Origin: a virus
Direction: 5' to 3' (one strand)
Length of the DNA: 21,939 nt
Virus record (IMG/VR): IMGVR_UViG_3300022698_000334
Location: 1 to 21,939 of that record
Below are positions 12,976-21,863 of this stretch, piece after piece (within the stretch, counting starts at the first letter, position 1; each line of letters opens with the position of its first letter). The notes below the pieces were generated by a model. The model did no database searches. It was not told the DNA's origin and worked only from the letters and a program-made list of their open reading frames with translations. The translations under genes and the position numbers were made by a program.

Positions 12976-14830
12976 ATCATTATTAACATTATTAGGTTTT
13001 AAATCAGACACAAAACAGCTCAACACATATAAAAATGCACTTAATGGGATTGTCAAAGCAACAAAACTTGCTGCTGTAGCTACAGTTGCTTTAGGTACAG
13101 CGGCATTTAAAACTGCCGGAGATATGGAACAAGTTGAAATAGCATTTGAAACCATGCTCGGCAGTGCAGAAAAAGCAGACAAATTGATAAAAGAAATAAC
13201 TCAATTTGCAGCGACTACGCCTTTTGAATTGAAAGGATTAGTAGATTCCAGTAAACAGCTATTAGCATTTGGAATAGGTGCTGAAGACATCATTACAAAG
13301 ATGAATGTCCTCGGAAATATTTCTGCAGGCGTAGGGAGAGATAAACTCCCTACACTTGTCAGATCCTTTGGAAAAATTCGCACCAAAGGCAGAGCTACTA
13401 TGGAAGAGCTCAATATGATGCTTGAAGCAGGTGTTCCTATATTGGATGAGCTTGCAAAAAATCTTGGTGTCACACAAGAAGAACTTTTTAAGATGATATC
13501 AAAAGGTCTTGTAAGCTTTTCCGAAGTTGATGCTGCTCTTACAGGGCTTGCAACAGGTTCAGGAAAATTTGCTAATCTTATGGAAAAACAGAGCAAATCC
13601 TTCCTTGGCATAATATCCAACATAGGCGATTTTATTTATAATCTAACAGCTGCTATAGGAAAAGAGTTGCTTCCAACAGGGAAAGAGCTTGCCAAATTGT
13701 TTTTAGATTTTCTTGAAACAAATAAAGAAATAATAAAGGCAGGGGCTGTTGTATTTTTTAAATCTGTAGTTAATGGAATAAAAAATGTAATACTGTTTAT
13801 AAAAAATATTATAGATGAGATGGGTGGTTTGGAAAAAGTTTTAAATATTATAAAATCTGTAGTAAAAAATACTTTCAAATCAATAATGCCTATAGCAAAA
13901 GTGTTTATAGGCATTCTGATTGGCATATTTAAGTTTATAGATGTGATTGTAGATGCTTTTGGTGGGTGGGAAAAAGTATTATCTTTTCTTATTCCTACAA
14001 TCATAGGTTTAATTGCGGGAATTAAAATACTTTCAGCCGTAATGGCTGTGGCTAATGCAATAATGGCCGCAAATCCCATTGTACTTATTATATTAGCAGT
14101 ACTCGCTTTAATTGTGGCTTTAGCTGTACTAATAAAAAATTGGGATAAAGTAGCAGCTTTTTTGAAGAAAACATGGAGTAGATTTGTAAAATGGTGGAAT
14201 AATTTATGGAAAGGGGTTATAGAATTCTTCAAAGGAACTTGGGACGGAATAACAGATTTTTTTAGCGGTATCTGGGAAAAGTTTCTTGAAATACTTGTTG
14301 GTGTTATCCGGTTATTTGTAAAAGCTTTTATGCTTTTTCAAGGATTTTGGGAAAACATATGGAATAAAATAAAACAATTTTTTATTGATGTGTGGAATAG
14401 TTTTACTGATAAAGTTAGCGAAGTTTGGGGAAAAACAAAAGAAATTATTTTAAGTGTATGGAACTCAATAGCTGAAGGAATAAAAGGGGTTTGGAAAAAT
14501 GTTGTGGGATTTGTTACAGGATTGTGGCAGGGAGTTTTAGATTTTATAGAAGGAGTTAAAAACTTTGGAGCAGGTGTTAAAAATTTCTTTTCTGGTATTT
14601 TTGGTGGAGGGGATAAAGAACCAACAGGTGCACCTCCTCCTGGAGCGGTTACAACAACAGTTGGAGGGAATACAAATTCTATGAGTATAAAAGAAGTAAA
14701 TATTGGCGTTCCTGCAGGCACTCCTGTAGAACAGAAACAATATATTCAACAGAATGTTGAAAAAGCAATAAGAACATCATTTGATTCTTATTTGAGAGAA
14801 GGATTAGTCAATAATCCTGTAGGTGGATAA
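12965..14830 (+). CDS. tail tape measure protein
   Basis: A 621-residue protein. Residues 46-230 are the conserved tape-measure N-terminal domain: AAFKTAGDMEQVEIAFETML, FAATTPFELKGLVDSSKQL, LGNISAGVGRDKLPTLVRSF, RATMEELNMMLEAGVPIL and SFSEVDAAL. Residues about 308-330 and 338-390 contain several strongly hydrophobic segments that may cross the host membrane after ejection. Residues 390-530 carry repeated Trp-containing units (for example FVKWWNNLWKGVIEFFKGTW). The C terminus holds a Gly/Pro-rich linker. The short length predicts a tail of roughly 90 nm, using the usual 1.5 angstrom per residue. The ATG at 12965 overlaps the end of the frameshifted chaperone. Confidence 0.92.
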   Translation: MVVRSLLTLLGFKSDTKQLNTYKNALNGIVKATKLAAVATVALGTAAFKTAGDMEQVEIAFETMLGSAEKADKLIKEITQFAATTPFELKGLVDSSKQLLAFGIGAEDIITKMNVLGNISAGVGRDKLPTLVRSFGKIRTKGRATMEELNMMLEAGVPILDELAKNLGVTQEELFKMISKGLVSFSEVDAALTGLATGSGKFANLMEKQSKSFLGIISNIGDFIYNLTAAIGKELLPTGKELAKLFLDFLETNKEIIKAGAVVFFKSVVNGIKNVILFIKNIIDEMGGLEKVLNIIKSVVKNTFKSIMPIAKVFIGILIGIFKFIDVIVDAFGGWEKVLSFLIPTIIGLIAGIKILSAVMAVANAIMAANPIVLIILAVLALIVALAVLIKNWDKVAAFLKKTWSRFVKWWNNLWKGVIEFFKGTWDGITDFFSGIWEKFLEILVGVIRLFVKAFMLFQGFWENIWNKIKQFFIDVWNSFTDKVSEVWGKTKEIILSVWNSIAEGIKGVWKNVVGFVTGLWQGVLDFIEGVKNFGAGVKNFFSGIFGGGDKEPTGAPPPGAVTTTVGGNTNSMSIKEVNIGVPAGTPVEQKQYIQQNVEKAIRTSFDSYLREGLVNNPVGG

Positions 14831-14831
14831 A

Positions 14832-15404
14832 ATGGCAGATGCAAGAATATTTTTTAGCAATCCAGATAACCCAAAAACTTTGGGGTCCATTGTTGTTTCT
14901 GCATGGGAAAGTGAAACACATAGCAGATCAAACAACATAACAACATATCCTGTTGAAGAAGGATCTGACATTTCGGATCATATACAAAATGAACCAATAG
15001 AATTGTCTGTATCAGGTATAATTGAAACTGTAGAAAGGGGAGGGAACATCATTGATGCTTTTATTGCTTTAGAAGAAATTATGATAAGCAAACAACTGAT
15101 TACAGTGGTTACTGGTTTGAAAGTCTATGAAAATATGGCTATAACTGGTATAGAAATCCCAAGGACCTCTTTGAATGGAGGCTCTTTAGCCTTTTCTGCA
15201 TCTTTACGTGAAGTTAGAATTGTTTCTTCACAAGCTATAGTAATTCCAAATACATTTTTAAGTGACGATAACAAACAATCTGAAGCTGTGCAGGATATAG
15301 GAAAGACAACAAGCGGACAAACACAAGAGAATGCAGAGGAAGGTTTTTCTTTTATTGATCAAGTAGAATCACAAATAGACGAAATTTTTGGAGCTGCAGA
15401 ATAA
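14832..15404 (+). CDS. Dit-like baseplate/tail protein
   Basis: A 190-residue protein. The sequence YPVEEGSDISDHIQNEPIEL, followed by SVSGIIETV, LEEIMISKQLITVVTGLKVYENM and SFSASL-like AFSASLREVRIV, matches the N-terminal domain of Dit-like phage tail proteins, which form the ring joining tail tube and baseplate. The C-terminal 45 residues are Gln/Glu-rich and probably flexible. The ATG at 14832 follows AGGTGG with 6-base spacing; an in-frame GTG at 14823 overlaps that site and is rejected. It lies directly after the tape measure, as expected. Confidence 0.82.
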   Translation: MADARIFFSNPDNPKTLGSIVVSAWESETHSRSNNITTYPVEEGSDISDHIQNEPIELSVSGIIETVERGGNIIDAFIALEEIMISKQLITVVTGLKVYENMAITGIEIPRTSLNGGSLAFSASLREVRIVSSQAIVIPNTFLSDDNKQSEAVQDIGKTTSGQTQENAEEGFSFIDQVESQIDEIFGAAE

Positions 15405-15754
15405 TGGTTATAATTCCTACTTTTCAAAACAGAACAGCACGCTATTCAATTGAAATTGAATTGGCAGGAGAGCTGTTCAATTTATTTTTTTATTGGAATT
15501 CAAGAGAAGAATCATGGTATATGAATATACGAGATTCTGAAGAGGCTGTTATATTGGCAGGGGTAAAATTAGTGCCTGTATATAAATTGTTGCAGCAGTA
15601 TAGGGCAAAAGAAGGATTGCCTGAAGGAGATTTTATTTTATGGGATTTAAATCAAGATCCTACTGATGATAATGTAACCTTTGATAATTTTGGCAAGAGA
15701 TATCAACTTATATTTTTGAGTGATCTTGAAATTTCCTCAGGAGCTGTAGTGTAA
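15404..15754 (+). CDS. baseplate plug protein (cyanophage Pam3 gp18-like)
   Basis: A 116-residue, beta-rich protein with the pattern LFNLFFYWNSREESWYMNIRD, ILAGVKLVPVYKLLQQY and LILW-like FILWDLNQDPTDDNVTFDNF, GKRYQLIFLS. This is the signature of the small baseplate plug family typified by Pam3 gp18, which sits between tube and spike. Start and stop codons overlap both neighbours (TAATG). The position between Dit-like and hub genes agrees. Confidence 0.85.
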   Translation: MVIIPTFQNRTARYSIEIELAGELFNLFFYWNSREESWYMNIRDSEEAVILAGVKLVPVYKLLQQYRAKEGLPEGDFILWDLNQDPTDDNVTFDNFGKRYQLIFLSDLEISSGAVV

Positions 15755-16590
15755 TGGCATTCAACAGAAGTATTGAATTAAGTGTAATTCCTAAAAATGG
15801 AACGTCTACAATAATAAAAAATCTCCGCATAACATTTACTGTAGAAAAGACTCTAACAGAATCAACAAATAAAGGAACGATACGCGTTTGGAATTTATCT
15901 GAAGCTACAAGATCAAAAATAAAAGCAAAAAACAAAGTAGTCTTACGGGCAGGATATGAGGATGAAGGAACAGCCAATTTGTTTTTTGGAGATATACAAA
16001 TAGTCACAAATGAAAAGGATACTATTAACCGTATAACAGAAATTGAAGCGTTTGATGGTAAAGAAAAAATACAAAACACAAATATTTCTTTAACCTTTGG
16101 AGCAGGCACACCTGTACAAACTGTTTTTCTTGCGATTGTAAATGCTATAGGACTTCCGCTTGCAAATGCAGCTGTAATTTTGCCTGGGCAGTATGCGGGG
16201 GGTTTTGCCTTTGTTGGAAAAGTAAAAGATGCTTTGACGGAGATTTTGAGAAGATCAGAAAGGACCTGGTCTATACAAAATGAACAATTAGCAATCCACA
16301 AAGAAAATGAAGTTTTGTTTACTTCAGGATTGGTTATTTCCCCTGAAACAGGGTTAATAGGCGTTCCTCAATCAGTAGACAATACCGACGAAAAACAAGG
16401 GGAAAATGAAACAGTTTTAAAAAGATGGAGGGTTAGAAGTCTGCTTTTCCCACAATTGGTTCCTGGAGCTCTTATACAACTAAAAACAAAAACTGTAAAT
16501 GGATTTTTTAAAATAGAAACAGTTTCTTACGAAGGAGATAATTATGAAGGTGATTTCACGTGTGAAATGGAGGTTGTAGAAGTAGTATGA
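15754..16590 (+). CDS. baseplate hub protein
   Basis: A 278-residue protein. ITFTVEKTLTESTNKGTIRVWNLSE, then VVLRAGYEDEGTANLFFGDI, the segment VQTVFLAIVNAIGLPL, and the later ILRRSERTWSIQNEQLAIHK match the hub proteins related to Mu gp44/T4 gp27 and the Pam3 hub. These trimerise at the centre of the baseplate and hold the spike. The C-terminal part (SLLFPQLVPGALIQLKTKTVNGFFKIETVSYEGDN split over residues 228-262) is the typical final domain. The gene overlaps its neighbours at both ends (TAATG and ATGA). Confidence 0.82.
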   Translation: MAFNRSIELSVIPKNGTSTIIKNLRITFTVEKTLTESTNKGTIRVWNLSEATRSKIKAKNKVVLRAGYEDEGTANLFFGDIQIVTNEKDTINRITEIEAFDGKEKIQNTNISLTFGAGTPVQTVFLAIVNAIGLPLANAAVILPGQYAGGFAFVGKVKDALTEILRRSERTWSIQNEQLAIHKENEVLFTSGLVISPETGLIGVPQSVDNTDEKQGENETVLKRWRVRSLLFPQLVPGALIQLKTKTVNGFFKIETVSYEGDNYEGDFTCEMEVVEVV

Positions 16591-17165
16591 AACAAAGATT
16601 TGCGGATATAATGAAAACAGCAATTGAATCCTACATGTTAAAAGTGCATACATGCATTCCAGGTCAGATAGAAAGCTTTAATGCATTATTGAATAAAGCA
16701 AGTGTAAAACCACTTATAAAAAAGAAAGTTGGCGAAGACATTTTAAGTTTTCCAGTAATAACCGATGTGCCTGTACAGTTTCCAAGTTCTGGAAATGTAG
16801 GTATGGTTTTCCCCTTAAGTAAAGGGGATGGATGTTTGATACTTTTTTCTGAAATTTCTTTGGAGAATTATTTAAATTCTGTAGGAAATGAAGTTGAACC
16901 TGGGGATGATAGAAAATTTTCTTTATCAGATGCTTTTTGTATTCCTGGGGTAAGCCCTTTTCTTAAACCAGGAACATTGAAAGGGGATGGGATTTCAATT
17001 AAAATGAAGTATGAAAGTTATGAAGTCATTCTGAACGCAACAGGAATTACATTAAAAAGCACTGATGCAGCTATTTGGGCACCAAATATATTACAAATCG
17101 ATCCTTTGACAGGAATTCCACATGGTGGAATTGGAGCAGGAATAGTAAAATTGAGGGGGTTATAA
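16587..17165 (+). CDS. baseplate central spike (Gp138 N-terminal domain type)
   Basis: A 192-residue protein. The N-terminal OB-fold-like part (residues 15-95: VHTCIPGQIESFN, TDVPVQFPSSGNVGMVFPLSKGDGCLILFSE) matches Gp138_N spike proteins, which follow the hub. DAFCIPGVSPF and the C-terminal beta-helix-like stretch (YEVILNATGITLKSTDAAIW) fit a short membrane-piercing needle. The C terminus ends GIGAGIVKLRGL, so there is no obvious metal-binding HxH tip. The start ATGA overlaps the hub stop; the stop overlaps the next start (TAATG). Confidence 0.82.
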   Translation: MKQRFADIMKTAIESYMLKVHTCIPGQIESFNALLNKASVKPLIKKKVGEDILSFPVITDVPVQFPSSGNVGMVFPLSKGDGCLILFSEISLENYLNSVGNEVEPGDDRKFSLSDAFCIPGVSPFLKPGTLKGDGISIKMKYESYEVILNATGITLKSTDAAIWAPNILQIDPLTGIPHGGIGAGIVKLRGL

Positions 17166-17770
17166 TGGCAACAGCAGGTGAACGGTTAGGCGATGCTATG
17201 AAAAAAGCACTTGATGATTATATAGCAACATTGTCTGATGGTGAAAAAAGAGATTTTGGAGACACGCAAAGGACAAACATGTTTCAAGAATGGGGAGAAG
17301 CAATCAATACTTTTATCGTCCCTGTAGGGGGAATAATTGCATGGCATAAAAGTTTGACTGGAACTCCTTCATTACCTGGAAATTTTGTCGAGTGCAACGG
17401 ACAGACTATATCAGATAATGATTCCCCATATGATGGAGCAACAATTCCTGATCTAAATGGGGATGCGCGATTTTTGCGAGGCGGAAGTAGTTCAGGAACG
17501 GAACAAACAGATGCTTTTCAAAATCATTGGCATAGATTAAAGAATAAAGATGCACCTAATAATGATAATTATGTGCCAAATCGACGATCATTTACTGATG
17601 ATGGTACAAATCAAATAATCGGATGGGAGGAACTGCCAAATGAAGGAGATGAAGAGTTGTGGGCAGTAGAACCTGTAGAAAATACAGACGAAAGCACAGG
17701 CGCTCCAAGAGTAGACAATGAAACAAGACCTGTTAATATGTCTGTAGTTTGGATAATGAGGGTAAAATGA
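17165..17770 (+). CDS. tail-collar-domain fibre protein
   Basis: A 201-residue protein. Residues 50-105 carry the phage tail collar pattern: VPVGGIIAWHKSLTG, LPGNFVECNGQTISD, ATIPDLNGDARFLRGG. The C-terminal RPVNMSVVWIMRVK is the typical end of such short fibres, which usually form trimers and contact the host surface. Between them, residues 115-185 (QNHWHRLKNKDAPNNDN onwards) hold the likely variable tip. It lies between the spike and the gp25-like gene, an unusual place for a fibre. The true start is ATG 17165 (after GAGGGGG), overlapping the spike stop; the longer upstream frame runs inside the spike gene. Confidence 0.82.
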   Translation: MATAGERLGDAMKKALDDYIATLSDGEKRDFGDTQRTNMFQEWGEAINTFIVPVGGIIAWHKSLTGTPSLPGNFVECNGQTISDNDSPYDGATIPDLNGDARFLRGGSSSGTEQTDAFQNHWHRLKNKDAPNNDNYVPNRRSFTDDGTNQIIGWEELPNEGDEELWAVEPVENTDESTGAPRVDNETRPVNMSVVWIMRVK

Positions 17771-18120
17771 AAGATTTATTAATTGATCCAGAAACCAAAA
17801 AACTAACTATAACAAATAGAAGTTTAGGGTTTACTACTTCAGATTCAGAATATTTTGCACAGATTCTGAAATTGCGCTTGTATATATTTAAAGGCGAATG
17901 GTATTTAAACAATTCAATAGGTCTCCCTTACTTTGATGAAATACTTATAAAAAACCCAAATCTCTCAAGGATAGAAGACTTAATGAAAAGAGAAATAATA
18001 GCTGTTACTGGTGAGCAAAGCATAAAAACTTTTAATTTGGAATACAATAATATAACAAGAGAACTGACGGTAACTTTTACAGTTCAGGTTGATGAGGAAC
18101 TTTTAACTATAACTATTTAG
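17767..18120 (+). CDS. gp25-like baseplate wedge/sheath initiator
   Basis: A 117-residue protein of the gp25/GpW baseplate family: SEYFAQILKLRLYIFKGEWYLN, SIGLPYFDEILIKNPNLSRI, and LEYNNITRELTVTFTV. In related phages this protein attaches to the hub-tube complex and nucleates the sheath. Start ATG 17767 overlaps the fibre stop (ATGA). Its stop codon TAG is part of the ribosome binding site TAGGAG of the J gene, so both are coupled. Confidence 0.85.
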   Translation: MKDLLIDPETKKLTITNRSLGFTTSDSEYFAQILKLRLYIFKGEWYLNNSIGLPYFDEILIKNPNLSRIEDLMKREIIAVTGEQSIKTFNLEYNNITRELTVTFTVQVDEELLTITI

Positions 18121-18129
18121 GAGAATGAA

Positions 18130-19578
18130 ATGGCATATGGATTGACAGAAGAAGGATTTATCATAAAGGATTTGCAAACAATAAAATCAGAAATGGAGAA
18201 TGATTTTAAAGCTGTTTTTGGAGATGATCTTGATGTAAGTGCAGACTCAGTTACTGGGCAGTTAATAGGCAATTTAAGCAAAAAATTTTCAAATATATGG
18301 GAAATGATGCTGGCAGTTTATGAATCATTCAATCCAGATAAGGGAGAAGGGTCATCATTAGATGGTTCTGCAGGAATGGTAGGAGTAATAAGACTTCCTG
18401 CCACCTCATCAATTGCTACGGCAGCTCTTTATGGGGATATTGGCACTATAATTCCTGCAGGACACTTAATAAGACAAACAGAAACAAATGAAGATTTTGA
18501 GCTGGATGAAAGTGTTACAATATCTTTAAGTAGTTTATTGGATGCTGATATTTCTGTAGCTACTGTGCTTAACTCAACGCTCTACACTATAACAATAAAT
18601 GGAAATGCTTACACTTATACTTCTGATGGAACAGCAACAGAGGAAGAGATTATAGCCGGTCTTAAAGTTTCTGTTGATGCTGGGTCTGAACCGGTTACTT
18701 TTACAGATAATCTTGATGGGACTGCAAGAATATTTTCTACAGATGGTTCAACAATCTTTTCCCTTTCTGTTGATGTAAATCTTCAAATTGACGAACAGGC
18801 TAGTCCAGGAGTATATCTTGCAGTTAATGAAGGAAGTTTATCTGTTCCAGCAAACACATTACAGACAATTGTTAATAGCATTTCTGGATTAGATGGTATA
18901 AATAACCTATCTGCTGGAAGTACAGGCAGAGAAGTTGAAACAGATCAAGAATTGAGGATTAGAAGAAGAGAATTGCTGACAGGAATTGGGGCTGCTACAG
19001 ATGAATCGATAAGAGCGGCTTTGTTACAGGAAGTTGATGATGTTACTACAGTTTTGATAATATCAAATAGAACAGATATTACCGATGTTGATGGCCGACC
19101 GCCCCATTCTTTTGAATCTGTTGTAGTAGGAGGAGATGAGCAGGATATAGCCAATAAAATATGGGAAAACCAACCATCAGGCATACAGCCGTATGGAAGT
19201 ATAACAAAAACAGTTGTCGATAATTCTGGAAACAATCAAACTATTAAATTCTCTAGGCCAACTAACGTTTATGTTTGGGTAGACGTGGATTATAGTCTGA
19301 ATAATGAAGAAACATTCCCGACAAATGGGGAAGATTTGATAAAAGCGGCTATAGTTGACTGGGCAGAAGACAACATACAGATAGGAGATGATATAATTTA
19401 CCAGAGGATCGGCATTCCCATTTATGAAGTTGATGGTGTTGGCTCAATTACTATTGAGCTTGCTACGAGTGCGACTGCAGGAGGACCTCCTGGAGCCTAT
19501 TCTGCGGCTAATATAGTTATAGCAGCAAATGAAGTAGGTATATTTGCTGAGAGCCGAATAACATTGACACAGGTGTAA
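18130..19578 (+). CDS. baseplate J-like wedge protein with an inserted Ig-like domain
   Basis: A 482-residue protein. Residues 1-130 (GLTEEGFIIKDLQTIKSEME, VTGQLIGNLSKKFSNIWEMM, GSSLDGSAGMVGVIRLPATS) and 235-482 (VPANTLQTIVNSISGLDGI, SAGSTGREVETDQELRIRRR, later DVDYSLNNEE) are the baseplate J/gp47 family, which forms the wedge arms. Residues about 136-231 are an extra beta-sandwich module (YTITINGNAYTYTSDGTATE...PVTFTDNLDGTARIF) shared with the cement protein of this phage. The start follows TAGGAG, 9 bases after the sheath-initiator stop. Confidence 0.9.
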   Translation: MAYGLTEEGFIIKDLQTIKSEMENDFKAVFGDDLDVSADSVTGQLIGNLSKKFSNIWEMMLAVYESFNPDKGEGSSLDGSAGMVGVIRLPATSSIATAALYGDIGTIIPAGHLIRQTETNEDFELDESVTISLSSLLDADISVATVLNSTLYTITINGNAYTYTSDGTATEEEIIAGLKVSVDAGSEPVTFTDNLDGTARIFSTDGSTIFSLSVDVNLQIDEQASPGVYLAVNEGSLSVPANTLQTIVNSISGLDGINNLSAGSTGREVETDQELRIRRRELLTGIGAATDESIRAALLQEVDDVTTVLIISNRTDITDVDGRPPHSFESVVVGGDEQDIANKIWENQPSGIQPYGSITKTVVDNSGNNQTIKFSRPTNVYVWVDVDYSLNNEETFPTNGEDLIKAAIVDWAEDNIQIGDDIIYQRIGIPIYEVDGVGSITIELATSATAGGPPGAYSAANIVIAANEVGIFAESRITLTQV

Positions 19579-19579
19579 T

Positions 19580-20215
19580 ATGAGTATAGAAGGAAAACAA
19601 ATTACAGATTATTCATCAGAATTCAATAAAAATCCTTGGCTTATAAATTATTTACAGGATTCTGAATTAGTTGACATATTGGAATCAGCAGATAATCAAT
19701 TTAATGAAATTGAGAATGCAGGATTTCAACTTTTATTAAACATGTGGCTAGAAAATGCTGCAGGATTTCAGTTAGATGTTATAGGAATAGTTGTTGGTCT
19801 GGAAAGGCAGGGCAAAGATGATACTTCATATAAAAGTCTTCTTTACACAAAAATTGACATAAATGTAAGTTCAGGCCAGCCTGAAAAAATAATCTCTGCT
19901 GTGAAAATATTATTTAATGCTGAAAATGTAGAATATACACCTGTTTATCCTGCAAAATTCAGGATATGGACTGATGGCAATTTGTCGATTTTGGATGAGT
20001 ATTTGTTGGTAGATTATTCAGGTAATGAAATTGTCGATTACGATGGGAATAATATAACATCGTTTGTAGAAGATTTTTCAGCATTATCTTTTTTACTGGG
20101 GATTATTCCTGCAGGTGTTGGGTTTTTATGGGCTGATAATATAATTGACTACGAGGGCAAATTCCTTGTAGACTACAGTGGTAATATGATCATAGGAACA
20201 TATACAATAGAATAA
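19580..20215 (+). CDS. baseplate wedge/tail protein (DUF2612-like)
   Basis: A 211-residue protein following J, where gpI/DUF2612 wedge proteins occur. Recognisable elements are the helix AGFQLLLNMWLENAAGFQLD, IGIVVGLERQGKDDTSYKSLL, SGQPEKIISAVKILFNAENV, and YPAKFRIW. The C-terminal third has a duplicated motif: LLVDYSGNEIVDYDGNNI (142-159) and IIDYEGKFLVDYSGNMII (188-205). This suggests an attachment peptide for the fibre encoded next. Start 19580 is one base after the J stop, with only a weak ribosome binding site (CAGGTG). Confidence 0.82.
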   Translation: MSIEGKQITDYSSEFNKNPWLINYLQDSELVDILESADNQFNEIENAGFQLLLNMWLENAAGFQLDVIGIVVGLERQGKDDTSYKSLLYTKIDINVSSGQPEKIISAVKILFNAENVEYTPVYPAKFRIWTDGNLSILDEYLLVDYSGNEIVDYDGNNITSFVEDFSALSFLLGIIPAGVGFLWADNIIDYEGKFLVDYSGNMIIGTYTIE

Positions 20216-20225
20216 GGAGGTTGAA

Positions 20226-21854
20226 ATGGCAACCAAAAAAATTAGTGATTATTCTTTAGTAGGCAGTCCAGCTAATACGGATTTGCTATTACAGGATGAT
20301 GGGTCAAACTATAATAGTTTGTCTTTGGATAAACTAAGTGAATTTGTTTTGAGAAGTTCTGATTATACAGATGTTGTTGAAACAAGAACAGCTGATCATG
20401 ATTATACTTCGGCAGAGCTTGAACCGGATCATAGAGTGTTTGTTGATGTTACATCAGGGGATATCACGTTAGGACTTTTTAATGGGAGTGATCGGGATGG
20501 ATCAAAAGTTGTCTTAGAAGTTGTGGGAACAGGCACAAACAAGTGTTATTTGGAACTTTTTGCTAGTGGAACCACAAGCCATACTTTGGAAATAGATGAT
20601 TCAATTATTTTTATTTGGGATGATACAAATTCAACTTGGCAGATTATTTTTGATAAAGGAGAACTGAAAAGACTTGGTGAAAAAAACTCTTCTTTGACTT
20701 TGTTTCAAAATAAAAAGTATTATATTGAAGGACTACAATTAGAATTGACATTACCTGACGATGGTTTGTCTGTTGGTGATATTATTGAAATATTTACAAA
20801 TGATCCTTGCAATATAATTCAAGGGGATGCTGAAAATTCAATTAGTTATTTAAATAAATATTTCACCACGAAAGGAACAAGTGGATATTTGAATTTAAAA
20901 AGTAAAGATTATACAAAACTGATGTATTTGGGGGCAGGAGGAAATAGAATAGAACCGGGAATTAAATTAAGTGATCCTGCCACTTTGCCTACAGGTTTTG
21001 GATATGGGGTTTCTTTTTCTCCTGATAATACTTATTTAGCTGTGGCGCATAATACTTCACCTTACGTTACTATTTATAAAAGAAGTGGAGATACGTTTAC
21101 AAAACTTTCTGATCCTGCTACTTTGCCAGCAGGGGCGAGTCAAACTTGTGCTTTTTCTCCTGATAATACTTATTTATCTGTAGGACATGGTATCAGTCCT
21201 TATATTACAATATATAAGAGGAGTGGGGACGCTTTTACAAAACTTTCTGATCCTGCTACTTTACCTGTAAATAGTGGTATTTGTTGTTCTTTTTCTCCTG
21301 ATAATGTTCATCTAGTAATAGGACAAAATGCAAGCCCCTATATTGTAATATATAAAAGAAATGGTGATGTTTTTACAAAACTTTCTGATCCTGCTACTCT
21401 ACCTACTGGTGTCCCTTGGGGTGTGTCTTTTTCTCCTGATGGAGTTTATTTAGCTGTGGGGCATGGGACTACTCCTTATATTACAATATATAAGAGGAGT
21501 GGGGATGCTTTTACAAAACTTGCCGATCCTGCAATTTTGCCTGCATCAAATGGAAAATCATGTGCTTTTTCTCCTGATGGCCAATATGTTTCTGTAGGAA
21601 TTGAAGCTAGTCCTAATATAGCAACATATAAGAGGAGTGGAGATACGTTTACAAAACTTTCTGATCCTGCTACTTTGCCAGCTACACAAATAGAAGGTTG
21701 TGCATATTCATCAGATGGAGTTTATTTAGCCTTATCCTCTCTTGCAAGCCCGTACATTACAATATATAAAAATTTAGAATCTGCAAATAAAGTTTGGCAA
21801 GTTTTGCAATTAAATACACTCTATCCCGATCAATTAGAATATCAATTTAAATAA
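20226..21854 (+). CDS. tail fibre with C-terminal propeller-like repeats
   Basis: A 542-residue protein. Residues 1-30 (KISDYSLVGSPANTDLLLQD) are an attachment-type N terminus found in many phage fibres. Residues 55-145 and 150-245 look like two beta-rich shaft modules (VFVDVTSGDITLGLF..., LTLFQNKKYYIEGL...). Residues 247-522 are six repeats of exactly 46 residues, each starting KLSDPATLP and containing (F/Y)SPD and (Y)xTIYKRSGD, as in WD40-like or YVTN-type beta-propellers. The final 20 residues (VWQVLQLNTLYPDQLEYQFK) may close the ring or trimerise. Likely the host receptor-binding fibre, from position and design. Start follows AAGGAGG. Confidence 0.85.
   Translation: MATKKISDYSLVGSPANTDLLLQDDGSNYNSLSLDKLSEFVLRSSDYTDVVETRTADHDYTSAELEPDHRVFVDVTSGDITLGLFNGSDRDGSKVVLEVVGTGTNKCYLELFASGTTSHTLEIDDSIIFIWDDTNSTWQIIFDKGELKRLGEKNSSLTLFQNKKYYIEGLQLELTLPDDGLSVGDIIEIFTNDPCNIIQGDAENSISYLNKYFTTKGTSGYLNLKSKDYTKLMYLGAGGNRIEPGIKLSDPATLPTGFGYGVSFSPDNTYLAVAHNTSPYVTIYKRSGDTFTKLSDPATLPAGASQTCAFSPDNTYLSVGHGISPYITIYKRSGDAFTKLSDPATLPVNSGICCSFSPDNVHLVIGQNASPYIVIYKRNGDVFTKLSDPATLPTGVPWGVSFSPDGVYLAVGHGTTPYITIYKRSGDAFTKLADPAILPASNGKSCAFSPDGQYVSVGIEASPNIATYKRSGDTFTKLSDPATLPATQIEGCAYSSDGVYLALSSLASPYITIYKNLESANKVWQVLQLNTLYPDQLEYQFK
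20964..21791 (+). repeat. six tandem 138-nt coding repeats (propeller blades)
   Basis: The repeats start at about 20964, 21102, 21240, 21378, 21516 and 21654, with no insertion or deletion between them. Conserved DNA blocks include ACAAAACTTTCTGATCCTGC and TTTTCTCCTGAT, while the six or so codons after LP differ in each unit. DNA identity between units is high enough for recombination between repeats, so blade number may vary among relatives. Confidence 0.9.
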
Positions 21855-21863
21855 GGAGGAGAT

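Noticed and set aside
13636-14232. 198-codon open frame on the minus strand opposite the tape measure gene
   Set aside because: It is a shadow of the hydrophobic, AT-rich tape-measure coding sequence, without a convincing ribosome binding site, and all neighbouring genes are on the plus strand.
20964-21791. Template or variable region of a diversity-generating retroelement
   Set aside because: No reverse transcriptase gene or matching template repeat is seen in the window. The variation is between tandem blades and needs no such system.
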